A stretch of 8,266 nucleotides of DNA from RGIG3009 sp045603285 (GTDB taxonomy: Bacteria; Bacillota; Clostridia; Oscillospirales; Acutalibacteraceae), in contig JAZULW010000093.1 in assembly GCA_045603285.1 (NCBI GenBank), positions 1-8,266 on the forward strand. Direction: 5' to 3'. The notes beneath the pieces are model-generated. The model was given only the letters and a program-made list of their open reading frames with translations. It ran no database searches and was not told the origin of the DNA. Position 1 is the stretch's first letter. Every line of letters begins with the position of its first letter. Below are positions 1 through 5,748 of the stretch, piece by piece. A program made the translations under genes and the position numbers.

Positions 1-1080
1 CGGATGCACGATCATACGGTATTCCTGTAACCGCGCAATGCCGTGAAGCAACGAGCCGGCGCCTTTGGTGGCGGGGGAAATTCGCGTAATGCCTTGCCGC
101 CGCAATTCGTCGTTGGATTTCGGTTCCGCACTGTCTGCACGAATGCGCTCACCGTCGTACCCCATTTCGCGCAGTTTTGCGGCAATATCGCAGTTAAGCA
201 TCCCGCGTTTTTCAAACTCGTCAAAGATATATAACACCCGTCCCACGGGGTCTGCCGCGGCCGCAATAAATGCCGTCGGATCGTTGGTGTACCCATAGTC
301 CAGCCCGTATACGCGCTTGTATTTCCACTCGTCGGGCAACGCGTCTACCTCAAACTCTTCCACCGTCCATCGATCGTAGATCAGCCCTTCGGCGATGCCC
401 CATTCTCCCAATCCTGCCACGTTGTAACGGCGCGGATTGTCGCGGCGCATTCGTTCAAACACCGCTTTGTCTGCTTCGTCCAAAAATTCGTTGCAGGTAT
501 AGTTGGTGCTAAACGTTTCCACGTTGTCCGCCTTGCGATCAAAAAACCGTTTTTTGAGCCAATGTCGGTCACTCCACGGATTAAAGGTCAAGGTGGTTTG
601 CTTAAAAAGGGGGAACGGCACCTCACCGCGCGGCACCGATAAGTCGAACGTATCAAATTCTTCTTCCGACGGAATTTCAAACGCTTCTTCCACCCATACC
701 CAACACAACACGCCGTGTTGTACGGTGGTGGACGCGATTTTGTAGACGTTGTCAAATCCGCGAAACAAGATCTTTTGTCCCGTAGGCAAATACGTCAGTT
801 CCATCGGGCTGGTGGTGGCTTTCCATAAATGTTCCACCGAAAGCCGCTGTATTGCCCACCGTAACTGTGCAAACGTACTGGTGCGGTGGGTATCCATCAC
901 CTGTCGAATCACCAACAAATTCGCATCGGGATACTGCATCAGGCGTATAATGAAGTTAAGTGCCGTGGTGGTTGATTTTTTGGAAGCCTTGCCCCCTTTG
1001 AGCACGCGGTAACGGCTTGTACAGCGCCAATAGTCACTGTATCCGCCGCCCACCAATGCTGCCAGATCCACCGTTTCCAT
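1..1080 (-). CDS. terL: Phage terminase large subunit (PBSX/Terminase_3 type), 3' end outside window
   Basis: ATPase-nuclease motor that pumps phage DNA into the prohead and cuts it. I translated the minus strand from the ATG at 1080: 360 codons stay open to the left edge. In order: a Walker A-like P-loop GGKASKKS at residues 29-36; a hydrophobic Walker B strand ending in Glu-Glu (about 124-132); a TFNPW coupling motif (165-169); and the start of the RNase H-like nuclease, with Asp261 in GLDYGYTNDP and Asp316 in RADSAEP. Family members are usually somewhat over 400 residues, so probably only the C-terminal part is missing. The start is supported by GGGAGGGACG upstream; three bases separate it from the terS stop. 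The P-loop has Lys-Lys where the textbook form has Gly-Lys. From memory, such variants occur in terminases of Bacillota phages. Clear terminase; subfamily assignment is by recollection. Confidence 0.93.
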   Translation of the reverse strand, partial: METVDLAALVGGGYSDYWRCTSRYRVLKGGKASKKSTTTALNFIIRLMQYPDANLLVIRQVMDTHRTSTFAQLRWAIQRLSVEHLWKATTSPMELTYLPTGQKILFRGFDNVYKIASTTVQHGVLCWVWVEEAFEIPSEEEFDTFDLSVPRGEVPFPLFKQTTLTFNPWSDRHWLKKRFFDRKADNVETFSTNYTCNEFLDEADKAVFERMRRDNPRRYNVAGLGEWGIAEGLIYDRWTVEEFEVDALPDEWKYKRVYGLDYGYTNDPTAFIAAAADPVGRVLYIFDEFEKRGMLNCDIAAKLREMGYDGERIRADSAEPKSNDELRRQGITRISPATKGAGSLLHGIARLQEYRMIVHP

Positions 1081-1083
1081 TCG

Positions 1084-1443
1084 CTATATCCGTCCCTCCC
1101 CGATAAAGGTTATCCCGCCGTCGCTTGGCATGGCCGCTGTGCCTTTGTCGGAAAATCCGCCGCGGTTGCGCAAGTACCACATATACAAGGCATGGTGCTT
1201 GGCATCTGCCGACATCGCAAACGATATAACGGAAGCGGTACATTCCTGCAACGCGGCAGACAGTACCGCTGCCACCGTGGGGGTAGTGCCATTTCCCGCT
1301 GCATACCCCACAAGCGTTTCGTAGGAAATCCCCAGTGCCGCCGCCAGAGCGTCCGCGTGGAAGGGAATCTCTTGCGCCTCACAACGATGTTTGCAGTCTT
1401 TTGCCGTTTTGCGAATAGCCGCCAACGATCCTAAGCGGTTCAT
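1084..1443 (-). CDS. terS: Phage terminase small subunit
   Basis: 119-residue protein, probably the DNA-recognition subunit that brings the genome end to the large terminase. An N-terminal helical segment with a helix-turn-helix look covers about residues 28-50 (ADALAAALGISYETLVGYA). A middle helical part follows, then the signature ALYMWYLRNRGGFSDKG (about 85-101). This resembles the 'LKNRFGWSDK' element seen near the C-terminus of many Bacillota small terminases, and the tail GGITFIGEGRI also fits. Its ATG overlaps the TGA of the upstream regulator (ATGA, 1440-1443), so the two are likely translationally coupled; terL follows after 3 bases. Identification rests on these motifs plus position directly before terL, the xtmA-xtmB order of Bacillus PBSX. 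Confidence 0.85.
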   Translation of the reverse strand: MNRLGSLAAIRKTAKDCKHRCEAQEIPFHADALAAALGISYETLVGYAAGNGTTPTVAAVLSAALQECTASVISFAMSADAKHHALYMWYLRNRGGFSDKGTAAMPSDGGITFIGEGRI

Positions 1444-1811
1444 CGCCCTTTCACCACCTGCTCCAACGCACGGTTATGTTCCCGCAAGACATACTGTTTC
1501 GATTTTCCGAGCGTTTGCAGAATGTCCGCCCACGAACGCCCTTGTACGTATCGCATATGCAACAACTGTTTTCGCCGTTCGTTGAGCCCCGCCCGTTGCA
1601 ACCGTGCAAAATTCGTAAGTCCCGCTTTTGCAAGTTCGCGTTCAAGCGCGCGTTTTTGAAGTAGCAACTCCCAAATCAAGTCTTCTCCCAAACATTCGTC
1701 GCTACACGCCATTTCTCTCCATTCTTCGCGCATTGTCTCCCACTCTCGGCGCAGCGTCACCGCCGCGCTCATCTTCTTTTTCAACGTCACCGCTGCTTCG
1801 CTTAAAGCCAT
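1440..1811 (-). CDS. Sigma-70 region 4-like phage late transcription regulator (Xpf/RinA/ArpU-like)
   Basis: 123-residue protein. The N-terminal half is rich in Lys, Arg and Glu and is probably helical or coiled-coil (about 10-65). The C-terminal part (about 78-120) reads as a sigma-region-4 helix-turn-helix: NERRKQLLHMRYVQG, then SWADILQTLGKSKQYVLREHNRALEQ. Small proteins of this kind sit just before the terminase genes in many Bacillota prophages and switch on late genes; in PBSX the equivalent is xpf, followed by xtmA and xtmB. The ATG at 1811 has AGGTGA nine bases upstream. The gene overlaps terS by four bases and overlaps the preceding small ORF by 110 bases in another frame. The activator role is inferred from fold and position; the target promoter is not visible here. 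Confidence 0.75.
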   Translation of the reverse strand: MALSEAAVTLKKKMSAAVTLRREWETMREEWREMACSDECLGEDLIWELLLQKRALERELAKAGLTNFARLQRAGLNERRKQLLHMRYVQGRSWADILQTLGKSKQYVLREHNRALEQVVKGR

Positions 1812-1920
1812 ATCGTTCTTTCACCTCATCTTCGTTCCACACATTCTCCCAATCCCATTGCGTTTCATCATATTCGGGACATTCAGGACAACACCACATT
1901 CTCCCACACACCACGCACAT
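1702..1920 (-). CDS. Small Cys-rich (zinc-ribbon-like) phage ORF, first gene of the leftward operon
   Basis: 72-residue ORF starting MCVVCGRMWCCPECPEYDE. Four cysteines in two CxxC pairs (Cys2/Cys5 and Cys11/Cys14, with an extra Cys10) suggest a small metal-binding knuckle, as in short Cys-rich proteins of Bacillota phages. The ribosome site GGGAGGGAG lies five bases before the ATG and is one of the strongest in the window. It is the first ORF downstream of the leftward promoter. Odd: its last 36 or so codons lie inside the next gene in a different frame, and that tail (polar, low complexity) looks like frame-shadow sequence. The true product may therefore be only the first half, or the overlap could mark a frameshift. 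Function unknown. Confidence 0.55.
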   Translation of the reverse strand: MCVVCGRMWCCPECPEYDETQWDWENVWNEDEVKERYGFKRSSGDVEKEDERGGDAAPRVGDNARRMERNGV

Positions 1921-1938
1921 TCTTTCTCCCTCCCTCTT

Positions 1939-1959
1939 AACTCTACCTAAAGTAGAGTT
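1939..1959. promoter_or_regulatory. Operator-like dyad O1 (perfect)
   Basis: AACTCTAC, then CTAAA, then GTAGAGTT: perfect 8-bp arms with a 5-bp centre. It lies between the leftward promoter and the first ORF, so bound repressor would block elongation. In RNA the same arms could fold into a hairpin just upstream of the ribosome binding site. It matches O2 in arm sequence and spacing. Confidence 0.7.
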
Positions 1960-1968
1960 TTAAGGTGC

Positions 1969-1997
1969 AAAAATAGCGCCCGCCATGAAGCGGAGCG
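1969..1997 (-). terminator. Terminator-like hairpin in the leader of the leftward operon
   Basis: Read leftward, CGCTCCGC and GCGGGCG can pair as seven base pairs (six of them G-C/C-G) with one bulged T and a 6-base loop. CTATTTTTG follows. A GC stem followed by a T-run inside a roughly 100-nt leader resembles an attenuator. The T-run is short and the stem imperfect, so this is a candidate only. Confidence 0.35.
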
Positions 1998-2027
1998 TTT
2001 TGTGGTAATTTTTGGTGGTTTACCTGT

Positions 2028-2056
2028 ATTATACTCTACTTTTGGTAGAATGTCAA
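2028..2056 (-). promoter_or_regulatory. Leftward promoter PL, perfect sigma-A consensus, with operator O2 in the spacer
   Basis: On the minus strand, TTGACA (2056-2051), a 17-bp spacer and TATAAT (2033-2028). Both hexamers and the spacing are exact consensus. Transcription would start near 2020 and run into the Cys-rich ORF, the regulator and the terminase genes about 100 nt later. The dyad O2 (2033-2051) occupies the whole spacer, so bound repressor would exclude RNA polymerase. Confidence 0.88.
2033..2051. promoter_or_regulatory. Operator-like dyad O2
   Basis: ACTCTAC, then TTTTG, then GTAGAAT: 7-bp arms with one mismatch and the same 5-bp centre length as O1. It spans from the edge of the -10 to the edge of the -35 hexamer of the leftward promoter. 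Confidence 0.72.
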
Positions 2057-2084
2057 GATAAAAGTGGAATTTTGAGAAAAAACC

Positions 2085-2113
2085 TTGTCATTTTTCTACT
2101 TTTAGTGTATACT
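2085..2113 (+). promoter_or_regulatory. Repressor promoter PR with degenerate operator O3
   Basis: TTGTCA (2085-2090), a 17-bp spacer, then TATACT (2108-2113), each one base from consensus. It reads into the repressor gene 25 bp downstream. The spacer and -10 include TTTCTAC-TTTTA-GTGTATA (2093-2111), which keeps a left half like O1/O2 but has a poor right half. This suggests a weaker site that would autoregulate the repressor only at high levels. This promoter also rules out translation from the farther upstream ATG at 2012, because its start point lies beyond that codon. Confidence 0.8.
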
Positions 2114-2137
2114 GGTGTCGTAAAAGGAGGCGTTGTT

Positions 2138-2971
2138 ATGTCCATTGGCGCGAACATTCGCCGTTTACGCGAAAGCCATCACTTGACTCAAAAAGAGTTG
2201 GGGGAGATTGCGGGCGTATCGGACAAAGCGGTTTCCACGTGGGAAAAAGGGATCAAGTTGCCCCGTATGGCGGCTATCGACCGCTTGGCGACGTATTTCG
2301 GCATACCCAAAAGTGCGATATTGGACGATACAGTGCAAAAGGACAACGCCATTGCGAAGCAGTTAGACCGTTTGTGCGCAGCTTGGGACCGCACGCCCCA
2401 AACGGTTGAACGTGATCTTGGGTTGCCGCGCGGCCGCTTGGCTATGCTGCGCGACGGATCGGCACTCCCTCTGGAGGGAGAGTGGAACCGCATTCAGCAG
2501 TACTTCGGCGTGATTCCACACGAAGCCCCAGAGCGTTCCAACATTGTGCCGTTCATCCGTCCGCCCTTCACACGGCGCATTCCCGTGCTCGGGCACGTGC
2601 CGGCCGGTGTTCCCGTAGAAGCGATTACCGACATTGTGGACGAAATTGAGTTAGACGCCCGTATGGCGGGTGACGGATACGATTATTTTGCGCTTCTCGT
2701 CACAGGCGACAGCATGCTTCCCGAATACCGTGATGGTGACGTGGTGGTGGTACGTATGCAGTCCACCGCCGAAACAGGGGACGATGTAGTCGCGTATATT
2801 GACGGTGCTGCCGCCACCCTCAAACGCCTTACACTCACCACGGCAGGCTTGCAATTGCGCCCCCTCAACACCTCCTATCCCGTGCATAGTTTCACTCACG
2901 CGCAAGTGGCCGCGGGGAAAGTCACCATCGCGGGTGTGGTGGTAGAACAACGGAGGATCCGTCACCGATGA
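2138..2971 (+). CDS. LexA/CI-like prophage repressor: XRE helix-turn-helix plus S24 self-cleaving peptidase
   Basis: 277-residue cytoplasmic DNA-binding repressor. Residues 4-60 are an XRE/Cro-type helix-turn-helix (IGANIRRLRESHHLTQKELG, then VSDKAVSTWEKG). Residues 70-126 look like a second, worn helix-turn-helix ending IQQYFGV. Residues 146-270 form an S24 (LexA/UmuD) domain: cleavage-site-like Ala156-Gly157 in HVPAGVPVE, catalytic Ser192 in TGDSMLPEYRDGD and Lys229 in ATLKRL. The Ser-Lys distance of 37 equals that of E. coli LexA. RecA-stimulated self-cleavage after DNA damage is therefore expected. The ATG at 2138 has AAAGGAGG seven bases upstream; a longer frame opens at 2012 but starts before the promoter. 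The gene is divergent from the late operon and should bind the dyads between them. Its stop overlaps the Nudix start. Confidence 0.9.
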   Translation: MSIGANIRRLRESHHLTQKELGEIAGVSDKAVSTWEKGIKLPRMAAIDRLATYFGIPKSAILDDTVQKDNAIAKQLDRLCAAWDRTPQTVERDLGLPRGRLAMLRDGSALPLEGEWNRIQQYFGVIPHEAPERSNIVPFIRPPFTRRIPVLGHVPAGVPVEAITDIVDEIELDARMAGDGYDYFALLVTGDSMLPEYRDGDVVVVRMQSTAETGDDVVAYIDGAAATLKRLTLTTAGLQLRPLNTSYPVHSFTHAQVAAGKVTIAGVVVEQRRIRHR

Positions 2972-3414
2972 ACAGTGTGGTATGTTACCTTGAACAAAAC
3001 GGGCAATACCTGATGCTCAACCGCAACAAGAAAAAAGACGATCTCAACGGTGGCAAATGGATCGGAGTGGGCGGCAAAGTGGAACCGAGGGAATCCCCCG
3101 AAGAAGCGTTGCTCCGCGAGGTGAAGGAAGAAACCGGCCTCACGCTGACGCACTACACCCGCCGTGGATTGGTCACCTTTTGTTCGGGCGATATCACGGA
3201 GTATATGTTCGTGTACACCGCGGATGGCTTTGAAGGCACGCTTGCGGACTGTAACGAAGGTGAGCTGCATTGGGTGGATAAGGCTGCTGTGCTTTCCCTT
3301 CCGCTTTGGGAGGGGGACCGTCGATTTCTCCCCTTGCTTTCCGAAAGCAACCCGTATTTTTCACTGAAATTGATCTACGAAAATGGCCGCCTTATTCACT
3401 CTCGATTTTATTGA
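2968..3414 (+). CDS. Nudix hydrolase, probable 8-oxo-dGTP diphosphatase (MutT/MutX-like)
   Basis: 148-residue enzyme that likely hydrolyses oxidised or surplus nucleoside triphosphates to monophosphate and pyrophosphate. The Nudix box is complete at residues 36-58: Gly36, Glu42, Arg50-Glu51, Glu54-Glu55, Gly57, matching GX5EX7REUXEEXGU. The N-terminal strand and LNGGKWIGVGGKVE resemble the MutX/YtkD-like 8-oxo-dGTPases of Bacillota. Exact substrate cannot be told from sequence. The ATG overlaps the repressor TGA (ATGA, 2968-2971), with GGAGG eleven bases upstream inside the repressor gene. It has no promoter of its own that I can see, so it should share the repressor transcript. That is an unusual partner for a prophage repressor. 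Confidence 0.88.
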   Translation: MNSVVCYLEQNGQYLMLNRNKKKDDLNGGKWIGVGGKVEPRESPEEALLREVKEETGLTLTHYTRRGLVTFCSGDITEYMFVYTADGFEGTLADCNEGELHWVDKAAVLSLPLWEGDRRFLPLLSESNPYFSLKLIYENGRLIHSRFY

Positions 3415-3458
3415 GAAACATTACGCCGACGAAATATTTACAGGAAGGGATACATACT

Positions 3459-4124
3459 ATGGAACTCAGAGGCAAAAAACTTGTCTTTCTTGGAGACAGT
3501 ATCACGGAGGGCTATAGTCCGTCGTGTCCCGAGGACGTGTACTGGAACGTTCTTGCCCGGCGCACGGGCGCCATTTGCAAAAACTTCGGCATCAGTACCA
3601 CGCGCATTGCGCGGCAGCAGAACCCCCGCGATGAAGTCGCAGCCCCTTGGGATCACCAACATTTTTCCACCCGTGTGGATCAGTTGGATGAAGATGCGGA
3701 TGCCGTCATCGTGTTTGGCGGCACCAACGATTTTGACCATGGCGATGCGCCGCTCGGCACGTTTGACGATCGTACACTTGATACTTTTTACGGTGCATTA
3801 CATACGTTGTGCATACAATTGCTCGAACGGTATCCCACCAAAGAAATCGTGTTTCTCACGCCGCTTCACCGTGTGGGAGAAGACTCTCCGTCCACACAAA
3901 AGCGCAACGGATGTGCGCCGCTGCGTTTGGTGGATTATCGCAACGCCATCCTCGACGTAGCCGAATATTACAGCCTGCCCGTCCTCGATTTGTATGCCGT
4001 CGGCGGTATGCAACCGCGCGTGCCGATCGTGCAACAAACCATGATACCCGACGGCCTGCACCCCAACACCCTCGGCCATGCGCGCATCGCCTCCCGCCTG
4101 GAAGGATTTCTGCGTTCACTCTAA
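3459..4124 (+). CDS. SGNH/GDSL-family hydrolase (esterase/lipase-like)
   Basis: 221-residue serine hydrolase. Block I is FLGDSITEG with nucleophile Ser14. Block II is the glycine of NFGIS (Gly44). Block III is GGTNDF with Asn90. Block V is DGLHPN with Asp198 and His201, completing the catalytic triad. There is no signal peptide, so a cytoplasmic esterase, deacetylase or acyl-hydrolase is most likely; the substrate cannot be read from sequence. The ATG at 3459 is preceded by AGGAAGGGA eight bases away; an in-frame upstream extension overlaps the Nudix gene and has no such site. The gap to the Nudix stop is 44 bp without an evident terminator, so co-transcription is likely. Its closeness to nagB could mean a role in amino-sugar or acetyl-sugar use, but that is a guess. 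Confidence 0.88.
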   Translation: MELRGKKLVFLGDSITEGYSPSCPEDVYWNVLARRTGAICKNFGISTTRIARQQNPRDEVAAPWDHQHFSTRVDQLDEDADAVIVFGGTNDFDHGDAPLGTFDDRTLDTFYGALHTLCIQLLERYPTKEIVFLTPLHRVGEDSPSTQKRNGCAPLRLVDYRNAILDVAEYYSLPVLDLYAVGGMQPRVPIVQQTMIPDGLHPNTLGHARIASRLEGFLRSL

Positions 4125-4204
4125 AATGCAAAAAATGCACCCGTAAACACAAAGAATTTTGTCAAAAGGGCGCGTATACTTATGTATGAAAAGAGGTAAT
4201 CATT
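4125..4204 (+). promoter_or_regulatory. Intergenic spacer before nagB with a weak promoter candidate
   Basis: 80 bp without a terminator hairpin. TTGTCA at 4159-4164 and TATACT at 4175-4180 are each good hexamers, but only 10 bp apart, so they do not form a standard pair; TATACT would need a poor -35 near 4152. nagB may be read from the upstream genes, from a weak promoter here, or both. AAAGAGGT eight bases before the ATG is the ribosome site. Confidence 0.3.
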
Positions 4205-4915
4205 ATGAAAATCATCAACGCGAACTCTTATGAAGAACTCAGCCGCATCGCGGCAGACCTGGTGGCCGCACAAGTCATTTTGAAACCCGACTGTGTGCTC
4301 GGTCTTGCCACGGGCTCCACCCCCATCGGGTTGTATAACAGCCTCATTGAGCGATATCAAAACGGTATGTTGGATTTTTCCGCCGTGCGTTCGGTCAATT
4401 TGGACGAATATTGCGGCCTTGACGGCAACAACGACCAAAGCTACCGTTATTTTATGAATACGCATCTGTTCAACCACGTCAACATCGAAAAAGCCAACAC
4501 CCACGTTCCCAGCGGCCTCGCCGACGACCTTGCGGCCGAAGGCGAGCAGTATGATGCCATGATTCGTGAATTGGGCGGCATTGACATTCAGGTGCTGGGC
4601 ATCGGGCTGGACGGTCACATCGGTTTCAACGAACCTGCCGACCACTTCACAGGCCCCACCCACGAAGTGGAGCTTGACCCCTCCACGATCGAGGCAAACG
4701 CCCGTTTCTTTGCTTCGATTGACGACGTGCCGCGCAGTGCCATCACCATGGGCATGGCCTCCATTATGCAAGCACGTAAGATCCTTTTGCTTGCTTCGGG
4801 CGCTAACAAACAAGACATTATGGACAAAGCGTTGTTCGGCCCCATTACCCCTCAAGTTCCCGCTTCGTTGTTGCAATTGCACCCCGACGTTACCGTTATT
4901 TGTTGCTACAACTAA
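4205..4915 (+). CDS. nagB: Glucosamine-6-phosphate deaminase
   Basis: 236-residue cytosolic enzyme converting glucosamine 6-phosphate to fructose 6-phosphate and ammonia, the entry of amino sugars into glycolysis. Signature parts are present: LATGSTP phosphate loop (34-40), NLDEY with catalytic Asp67, GIGLDGHIGFNEP (133-144) with Asp136, His138 and Glu143, and LLQLHPDVTVI near the end. Length matches the short, non-allosteric Gram-positive form (about 233-242 residues) rather than the 266-residue allosteric E. coli enzyme. The C-terminus ends VICCYN where relatives usually carry an acidic/alanine tail, a minor oddity. No nagA or transporter gene is in view, and no clear GntR-type operator could be recognised. 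A terminator follows the stop by 8 bases. Confidence 0.96.
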   Translation: MKIINANSYEELSRIAADLVAAQVILKPDCVLGLATGSTPIGLYNSLIERYQNGMLDFSAVRSVNLDEYCGLDGNNDQSYRYFMNTHLFNHVNIEKANTHVPSGLADDLAAEGEQYDAMIRELGGIDIQVLGIGLDGHIGFNEPADHFTGPTHEVELDPSTIEANARFFASIDDVPRSAITMGMASIMQARKILLLASGANKQDIMDKALFGPITPQVPASLLQLHPDVTVICCYN

Positions 4916-4923
4916 TCAAACGC

Positions 4924-4958
4924 AAAAGAGCACTCGGCGTTGCCGAGTGCTCTTTTTT
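4924..4958. terminator. Bidirectional intrinsic terminator between nagB and the ZIP gene
   Basis: AGAGCACTCGGC (4927-4938) pairs perfectly with GCCGAGTGCTCT (4942-4953) across a 3-base loop. It is flanked by an A-run on the left and a T-run on the right, so it works for both converging transcripts. The ZIP stop codon (4957-4959) lies on its right edge. Confidence 0.92.
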
Positions 4959-5712
4959 ATCCCAACGCCACGTCCAACACCATCATGGCTGTAAATCCGA
5001 GCACCGTCCCCATGGTGACCGCGTACGGTCGCGCGGACGAGTGTCGCCCCGCGGGAATGAGTTCGTGCACCGCCACTAAGATCATCGCCCCTGCCGCAAA
5101 AGACAGTGCAAACGGCAACGCACGAGCCATATATACCGAACAACACGCACCCAGTATGCCACCGATGGGTTCTACCATACCCGATGCCTGTCCCCAAAAC
5201 CAACTTTTACGGCGCGAATATCCCTCACGCCGCAGTGGTAACGCCACGGCCGCACCCTCGGGGAAATTTTGCAACCCGATGCCAATCGCTACCGCCGCCG
5301 CGCCCATCACCGATTCGGGCGTCAGGTCCGCAAGTGCACCGAATGCCACCCCCACGGCAATGCCTTCGGGGATGTTGTGCAACGTGACCGATGTAACCAA
5401 CAAGGAAACCGAACCGTTGCCCGCCGGAAACGGCAAGACCTTGTCCGCACCCCACATAAACAGTGCGCCCGACAAAAAACCGGCCGCCGTTATTGCCCAC
5501 GGCACCATTCCAAGCGTTTCCGCACGGTCAATGGCGGGTTGCAACAGTGACCAAAAAGAGGCCGCGATCATCACCCCTGCGGCAAATCCCAGCAAAATGT
5601 CGAGCAGTTTTTGCCGCGGCGAACGGAAGAATAACACCACAGCGGCGCCCAGCGCCGTCACCGCCCAGGTACCGAGCGTGGCGATCAAGGCCAGTATCAC
5701 GCGTTCGTTCAT
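4957..5712 (-). CDS. ZIP-family divalent metal (zinc) transporter
   Basis: 251-residue inner-membrane protein, predicted to import zinc or related divalent cations. About eight hydrophobic segments cover most of the length. The ZIP signature appears twice: HNIPEG (112-117, helix IV) and QNFPEG (148-153, helix V). These supply the His, Asn and Glu metal ligands; Glu181 (MVEPIGG) and His216-Glu217 add more polar residues within membrane segments. No long His-rich loop is present. The ATG at 5712 is preceded by GGGGAGGTGG. The gene lies 110 bp downstream of rpsI on the same strand but beyond the rpsI terminator, so it probably has its own control; a short dyad at 5749-5764 may be an operator. 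Metal specificity is not readable from sequence. Confidence 0.9.
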   Translation of the reverse strand: MNERVILALIATLGTWAVTALGAAVVLFFRSPRQKLLDILLGFAAGVMIAASFWSLLQPAIDRAETLGMVPWAITAAGFLSGALFMWGADKVLPFPAGNGSVSLLVTSVTLHNIPEGIAVGVAFGALADLTPESVMGAAAVAIGIGLQNFPEGAAVALPLRREGYSRRKSWFWGQASGMVEPIGGILGACCSVYMARALPFALSFAAGAMILVAVHELIPAGRHSSARPYAVTMGTVLGFTAMMVLDVALG

Positions 5713-5748
5713 ACTCCACCTCCCCTCTTGTTCATACTATGAGGAGAA

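Larger units (their letters stand above)
1921..2137. promoter_or_regulatory. Divergent control region of the phage element (genetic switch)
   Basis: 217 bp between the leftward late operon and the rightward repressor gene. It contains, left to right: the late-operon ribosome site, operator-like dyad O1, a terminator-like leader hairpin, the leftward promoter with dyad O2 in its spacer, and the repressor promoter with a degenerate dyad O3. The three dyads share CTAC-N5-GTAG or part of it. The layout resembles the repressor/late-gene switches of temperate phages. Repressor binding to these dyads is inferred. Confidence 0.75.

Noticed and set aside
1628..1963. A rightward 111-codon frame opposite the late regulator
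   Set aside because: Ser/Pro/Thr-rich antisense shadow that runs into the operator O1; no ribosome site.
2012..2137. N-terminal extension of the repressor from the ATG at 2012
   Set aside because: It lies upstream of the repressor promoter and across the operators, and has no ribosome site; the ATG at 2138 has an ideal one.
3306..3458. N-terminal extension of the SGNH hydrolase into the Nudix gene
   Set aside because: It overlaps Nudix coding sequence in another frame; the ATG at 3459 has a good ribosome site and begins the family's first strand.
3415..3458. Prophage attachment site or tRNA at the right border of the phage element
   Set aside because: No tRNA-like sequence or matching direct repeat could be seen near the repressor-Nudix-SGNH junctions; the other border is outside the window.
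4121..4882. A 253-codon leftward open frame opposite nagB
   Set aside because: It is antisense to a fully motif-supported nagB, is His/Val-rich without a recognisable domain, and arises from the codon bias of nagB.
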